NCBI GenBank assembly: GCA_030152105.1
Contig: JASLIH010000150.1
Location: 1-23,318, forward strand
DNA: 23,318 nt
DNA from: Actinomycetes bacterium
GTDB lineage: Bacteria > Actinomycetota > CALGFH01
Direction: 5' to 3'
The notes beneath the pieces are model-generated. The model saw nothing but the letters and a program-made list of their open reading frames with translations. It ran no database searches and was not told the DNA's origin. Shown in pieces: positions 20,759 to 23,318 of this stretch (positions are counted from its first letter, which is position 1; the number at the start of each line of letters is the position of its first letter). The translations under genes were made by a program, and so were the position numbers.

Positions 20759-21572
20759 CACGCTCGCCCGGCGGAGCGCCGGCCGGGAGGTACGGGGCGG
20801 TGCCGCGCTGCTGCGCGGCACCGTCACCCTCTATCTCAGCCTGGTCGTCGTCCTGCCCCTGACGGCGGTCGTCTGGCGCTCCGGCCGCGACGGCTGGGGC
20901 GCGTTCTGGGAGGCCGCCACCCAGCCCCAGGCCCTGGCCGCGCTGCGCCTGACCTTCGCGGTGTCCCTGGCGGTGGCGGCCGGCAACGTGGTCATGGGCA
21001 CGGTCATCGCCTGGGTGCTGGTCCGCGACGAGTTCCCGGGCAAGCGGGTCGTCAACGCCCTCATCGACCTGCCGTTCGCCCTGCCGACGATCGTGGCCGG
21101 GATCACCCTGCTGGCCCTGTACGGCAGCAGCAGCCCGGTCGGGGTCAACATCGGCTACACCCGGGCCGGGGTGCTGCTCGCCCTGGCCTTCGTCACCCTG
21201 CCGTTCGTCGTCCGCTCGGTCCAGCCGGTGCTGATGACCATGGAGCCGGACATGGAGGAGGCGGCCCGCTGCCTGGGCGCCGGCCCGCTGACCAGCTTCC
21301 GGCGGATCGTGCTCCCGACCATCGCCCCGGCCCTGCTGGCCGGCGCGGCCCTGGCCTTCGCCCGGGCGGTGGGCGAGTTCGGCTCGGTGGTGATCTTGTC
21401 GGGCAACATCCCCTACCGGACCGAGGTCGCCTCGGTGCACGTGTTCTCCCTGGTCGAGAACGACGACGTCGGCAGCGCCGCCGCCGTGTCGGTGGTCCTG
21501 CTGGCGACCTCGGTGCTGGTCCTGGCCGGCCTCAACCTGCTCCAGCGGAGGACCCGCCATGCCGACGCGTAA
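20748..21572 (+). CDS. cysT: Sulfate ABC transporter permease CysT
   Basis: 274 aa inner-membrane permease. The start is TTG 20748, inside the end of the binding-protein gene (11-nt overlap). Six hydrophobic segments are visible (near 25-43, 66-90, 104-125, 139-160, 190-215, 243-265). The cytoplasmic EAA loop, EEAARCLGAGPLTSFRRIVLP (170-190), contacts the ATPase. LIDLPFALPTIVAGITLLALYG and ARAVGEFGSVVILSGNIP are hallmark CysT/CysU segments. It pairs with the next gene as the heterodimeric pore. The two genes overlap by 14 nt, a sign of coupled translation in one operon. Confidence 0.93.
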   Translation: MAASTLARRSAGREVRGGAALLRGTVTLYLSLVVVLPLTAVVWRSGRDGWGAFWEAATQPQALAALRLTFAVSLAVAAGNVVMGTVIAWVLVRDEFPGKRVVNALIDLPFALPTIVAGITLLALYGSSSPVGVNIGYTRAGVLLALAFVTLPFVVRSVQPVLMTMEPDMEEAARCLGAGPLTSFRRIVLPTIAPALLAGAALAFARAVGEFGSVVILSGNIPYRTEVASVHVFSLVENDDVGSAAAVSVVLLATSVLVLAGLNLLQRRTRHADA

Positions 21573-22362
21573 GGCGGGCCGGCTGCCGCTGCGGGTCCTG
21601 GCCCTCGGCTACCTGGCTGTCATCCTGCTCGTGCCGGTCGGGGCGGTCATCTGGCGGGCCTTCGGTGACGGCATCGTCCCGGTCTGGCAGGCGATCACCA
21701 CCCCGGACGCGCTCCACGCCTTCTGGCTGTCGCTGCTGATCGCGGCCATCGTCGTGCCCCTCAACACCGTGTTCGGGATCATCTGCGCGGTGGTGCTGGT
21801 CCGCCAGCGCTTCTGGGGGCGGCGGCTGCTGGACGCCGTCATCGACCTGCCCTTCGCCATCTCCCCGGTGGTCATCGGGCTGGCCCTCATCCTGGTCTAC
21901 GGCCAGGCCGGCTGGCTCGGCGGCTGGCTGGCCGAGCACGGCGTCCAGGTCATCTTCTCGCTCCCGGGCATGGTCCTGGCCACCGTGTTCGTCTCCCTGC
22001 CCTATGTGGTCCGGGAGGTGGCGCCGGTCCTGCGCGAGGTCGGCACCGACCAGGAGGAGGCCGCCTGGACCCTGGGGGCCTCGCCGCTGCGGGCGTTCCT
22101 CCAGGTCACCCTGCCCGCGATCCGCTGGGGGGTGGCCTACGGAGTGGTCCTGACCACCGCCAGGGCCCTTGGCGAGTTCGGCGCGGTCACGATCGTGTCC
22201 GGCCGCCTCGCCGGCCAGACCGAGACCCTCACCCTGTACGTGGAGAACCGCTTCGAGGCCTTCGACCTCACCGGCGCCTACGCCGCCTCGCTCACCCTTG
22301 CTGTGCTCGCCCTGCTCGTCCTGCTGGCAATGACCCGGCTCCAACGCAAGGAAGGTCGCTAG
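21559..22362 (+). CDS. cysW: Sulfate ABC transporter permease CysW
   Basis: 267 aa membrane permease from ATG 21559, preceded by GGAGGA. Hydrophobic segments occur near 11-32, 56-80, 94-114, 135-155, 192-213 and 242-258. The EAA loop is EEAAWTLGASPLRAFLQVTLP (166-186). IDLPFAISPVVIGLALILVYG (95-115) and TARALGEFGAVTIVSGRLAGQTETLTL (around 200-226) are typical of CysW, including the QTETLTL motif. It forms the second pore subunit with CysT. The stop TAG ends directly before the ATG of the ATPase gene with no gap, so the two are translated in tandem. Confidence 0.94.
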   Translation: MPTRKAGRLPLRVLALGYLAVILLVPVGAVIWRAFGDGIVPVWQAITTPDALHAFWLSLLIAAIVVPLNTVFGIICAVVLVRQRFWGRRLLDAVIDLPFAISPVVIGLALILVYGQAGWLGGWLAEHGVQVIFSLPGMVLATVFVSLPYVVREVAPVLREVGTDQEEAAWTLGASPLRAFLQVTLPAIRWGVAYGVVLTTARALGEFGAVTIVSGRLAGQTETLTLYVENRFEAFDLTGAYAASLTLAVLALLVLLAMTRLQRKEGR

Positions 22363-23318
22363 ATGTCCATTCTCGTTCGCAACGCGATCCGCCGCTTCGG
22401 GGACTTCACCGCCCTGGACGACGTGTCGGTGGAGATCCCCAGCGGCTCCCTGACCGCCCTGCTCGGCCCCAGCGGCAGCGGCAAGTCGACCCTGCTGCGG
22501 GTGATCGCCGGGCTGGAGCGGCCCGACGCCGGCAGCGTCGAGATCGACGGCCGCGACGCCACCAATCTGGCGCCCCAGCGGCGCGGGGTCGGGTTCGTGT
22601 TCCAGCACTACGCCGCCTTCAAGCACATGACGGTGCGCGAGAACGTCGCCTTCGGGCTCAAGGTGGCCCGCCGGCCCAAGGCCGAGATCAGGGCCCGGGT
22701 CGAGGAGCTGCTGGAGCTGGTCCAGCTGCCCGGGCTGGCCGACCGCTACCCGTCCCAGCTCTCGGGCGGCCAGCGCCAGCGCATGGCCCTGGCCCGCTCC
22801 CTGGCCGTGCAGCCGAGCGTGCTGCTGCTGGACGAGCCGTTCGGGGCCCTCGACGCCCGGGTCCGCAAGGAGCTGCGCGCCTGGCTGCGCCACCTCCACG
22901 ACGAGGTCCACGTGACCACCGTGTTCGTCACCCACGACCAGGAGGAGGCCATGGAGGTGGCCGACCGGATCGTGGTCATGAACCACGGCCGGGTCGAGCA
23001 GGTCGGCGGCCCCCGCGACCTCTACGAGCACCCCTCCAACGCCTTCGTGATGGGGTTCGTCGGCCCGGTCACCCGCCTGGGCGAGCTGTTCATCCGCCCC
23101 CACGACGTCGAGGTCCGGCGCCAGCCCAACGGCACCACCTCCGAGGCCATGGTGGAGCGGCTGGTCCACCTCGGCTTCGAGGTCCGGGCCGACCTGGTGC
23201 TGCACGACGGCCAGCGCCTCCAGGCCCAGCTGTCGCGCGAGGACGCCGAGGAGCTGGAGCTGGCCCAGGGCCAGATCGTGTTCGTCCGGCCCAGCCGCAC
23301 CCGTCAGTTCGCCGAGGC
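22363..23318 (+). CDS. cysA: Sulfate ABC transporter ATPase CysA, 3' end cut by window
   Basis: 318 complete codons are visible and no stop is reached; CysA proteins are about 330-360 aa, so little is missing. Walker [10 protein letters not shown] (35-43), Q-loop [16 protein letters not shown] (79-94, the CysA-type motif), signature LSGGQRQR (133-140), Walker B VLLLDEP (153-159) and the H-loop [11 protein letters not shown] (187-197) are all intact. After residue 235 a TOBE-like extension begins ([29 protein letters not shown]), typical of CysA/MalK importer ATPases and often regulatory. ATG 22363 immediately follows the cysW stop, with AAGGAAGG upstream. It powers sulfate import through CysT/CysW. 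Confidence 0.95.
   Translation, partial: MSILVRNAIRRFGDFTALDDVSVEIPSGSLTALLGPSGSGKSTLLRVIAGLERPDAGSVEIDGRDATNLAPQRRGVGFVFQHYAAFKHMTVRENVAFGLKVARRPKAEIRARVEELLELVQLPGLADRYPSQLSGGQRQRMALARSLAVQPSVLLLDEPFGALDARVRKELRAWLRHLHDEVHVTTVFVTHDQEEAMEVADRIVVMNHGRVEQVGGPRDLYEHPSNAFVMGFVGPVTRLGELFIRPHDVEVRRQPNGTTSEAMVERLVHLGFEVRADLVLHDGQRLQAQLSREDAEELELAQGQIVFVRPSRTRQFAE

Overview
The window is very GC-rich and densely packed, with strong third-position G/C bias, GTG and TTG starts and many 1-14 nt gene overlaps. SARP (BTAD) regulators, an RsbU/RsbW-type partner-switching operon and a GC-rich, Cys-less Rrf2 regulator beside sulfate uptake genes all point to an actinobacterium. It is probably from a deep or poorly sampled lineage, because a HerA/NurA + Mre11/Rad50 cluster is uncommon in model actinomycetes. 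This placement is inference. No rRNA, tRNA, CRISPR array, prophage or insertion sequence was seen.

Left part (1-5716, all minus strand). A DNA-end-processing operon is read nurA - herA - sbcD/mre11 - sbcC/rad50, and the last gene is cut by the window edge. Upstream of it lie an MmcQ/YjbR-family protein and a small CxxC protein. Next come two tandem paralogous genes (143 and 147 aa) of unknown function, predicted to be beta-rich, with a perfect 11-bp-stem hairpin between them.

Regulator block (5717-11002). Two SARP-type regulators lie on the minus strand. The first has its SARP domains at the C-terminus behind a MalT-like NTPase module whose P-loop and Walker B are degenerate. Just downstream of it, in front of the paralog pair, are three direct repeats (GCTTAA/GCTTAA/GCTTAG) at exact 11-nt spacing, the geometry of SARP operators. 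I propose a regulator/target unit here. The second is a large SARP-AAA-TPR protein with intact Walker motifs. Its interdomain linker is encoded by a 112-bp stretch bounded by 12-bp inverted repeats, and two sequence boxes of that stretch recur at identical spacing at 15332-15382.

Plus-strand block A (11003-15316). A five-gene operon encodes a GAF-SpoIIE phosphatase-HATPase kinase fusion, two STAS anti-sigma antagonists, an unrecognised 259-aa protein and a polytopic membrane protein that resembles a histidine-kinase sensor region without the kinase.

Plus-strand block B (15426-19091). A translationally coupled acyl-CoA operon holds an acyl-CoA dehydrogenase, an enoyl-CoA hydratase-family protein, a RidA-family protein and a glutaryl-CoA dehydrogenase-like enzyme. 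It suggests glutaryl-CoA or related acyl-CoA catabolism.

Right part (19088-23318). A minus-strand Rrf2 regulator is divergent from a sulfate ABC transporter operon (binding lipoprotein, two permeases, and an ATPase cut by the right edge). The Rrf2 gene and the glutaryl-CoA dehydrogenase gene converge and share a CTAG at their stop codons.
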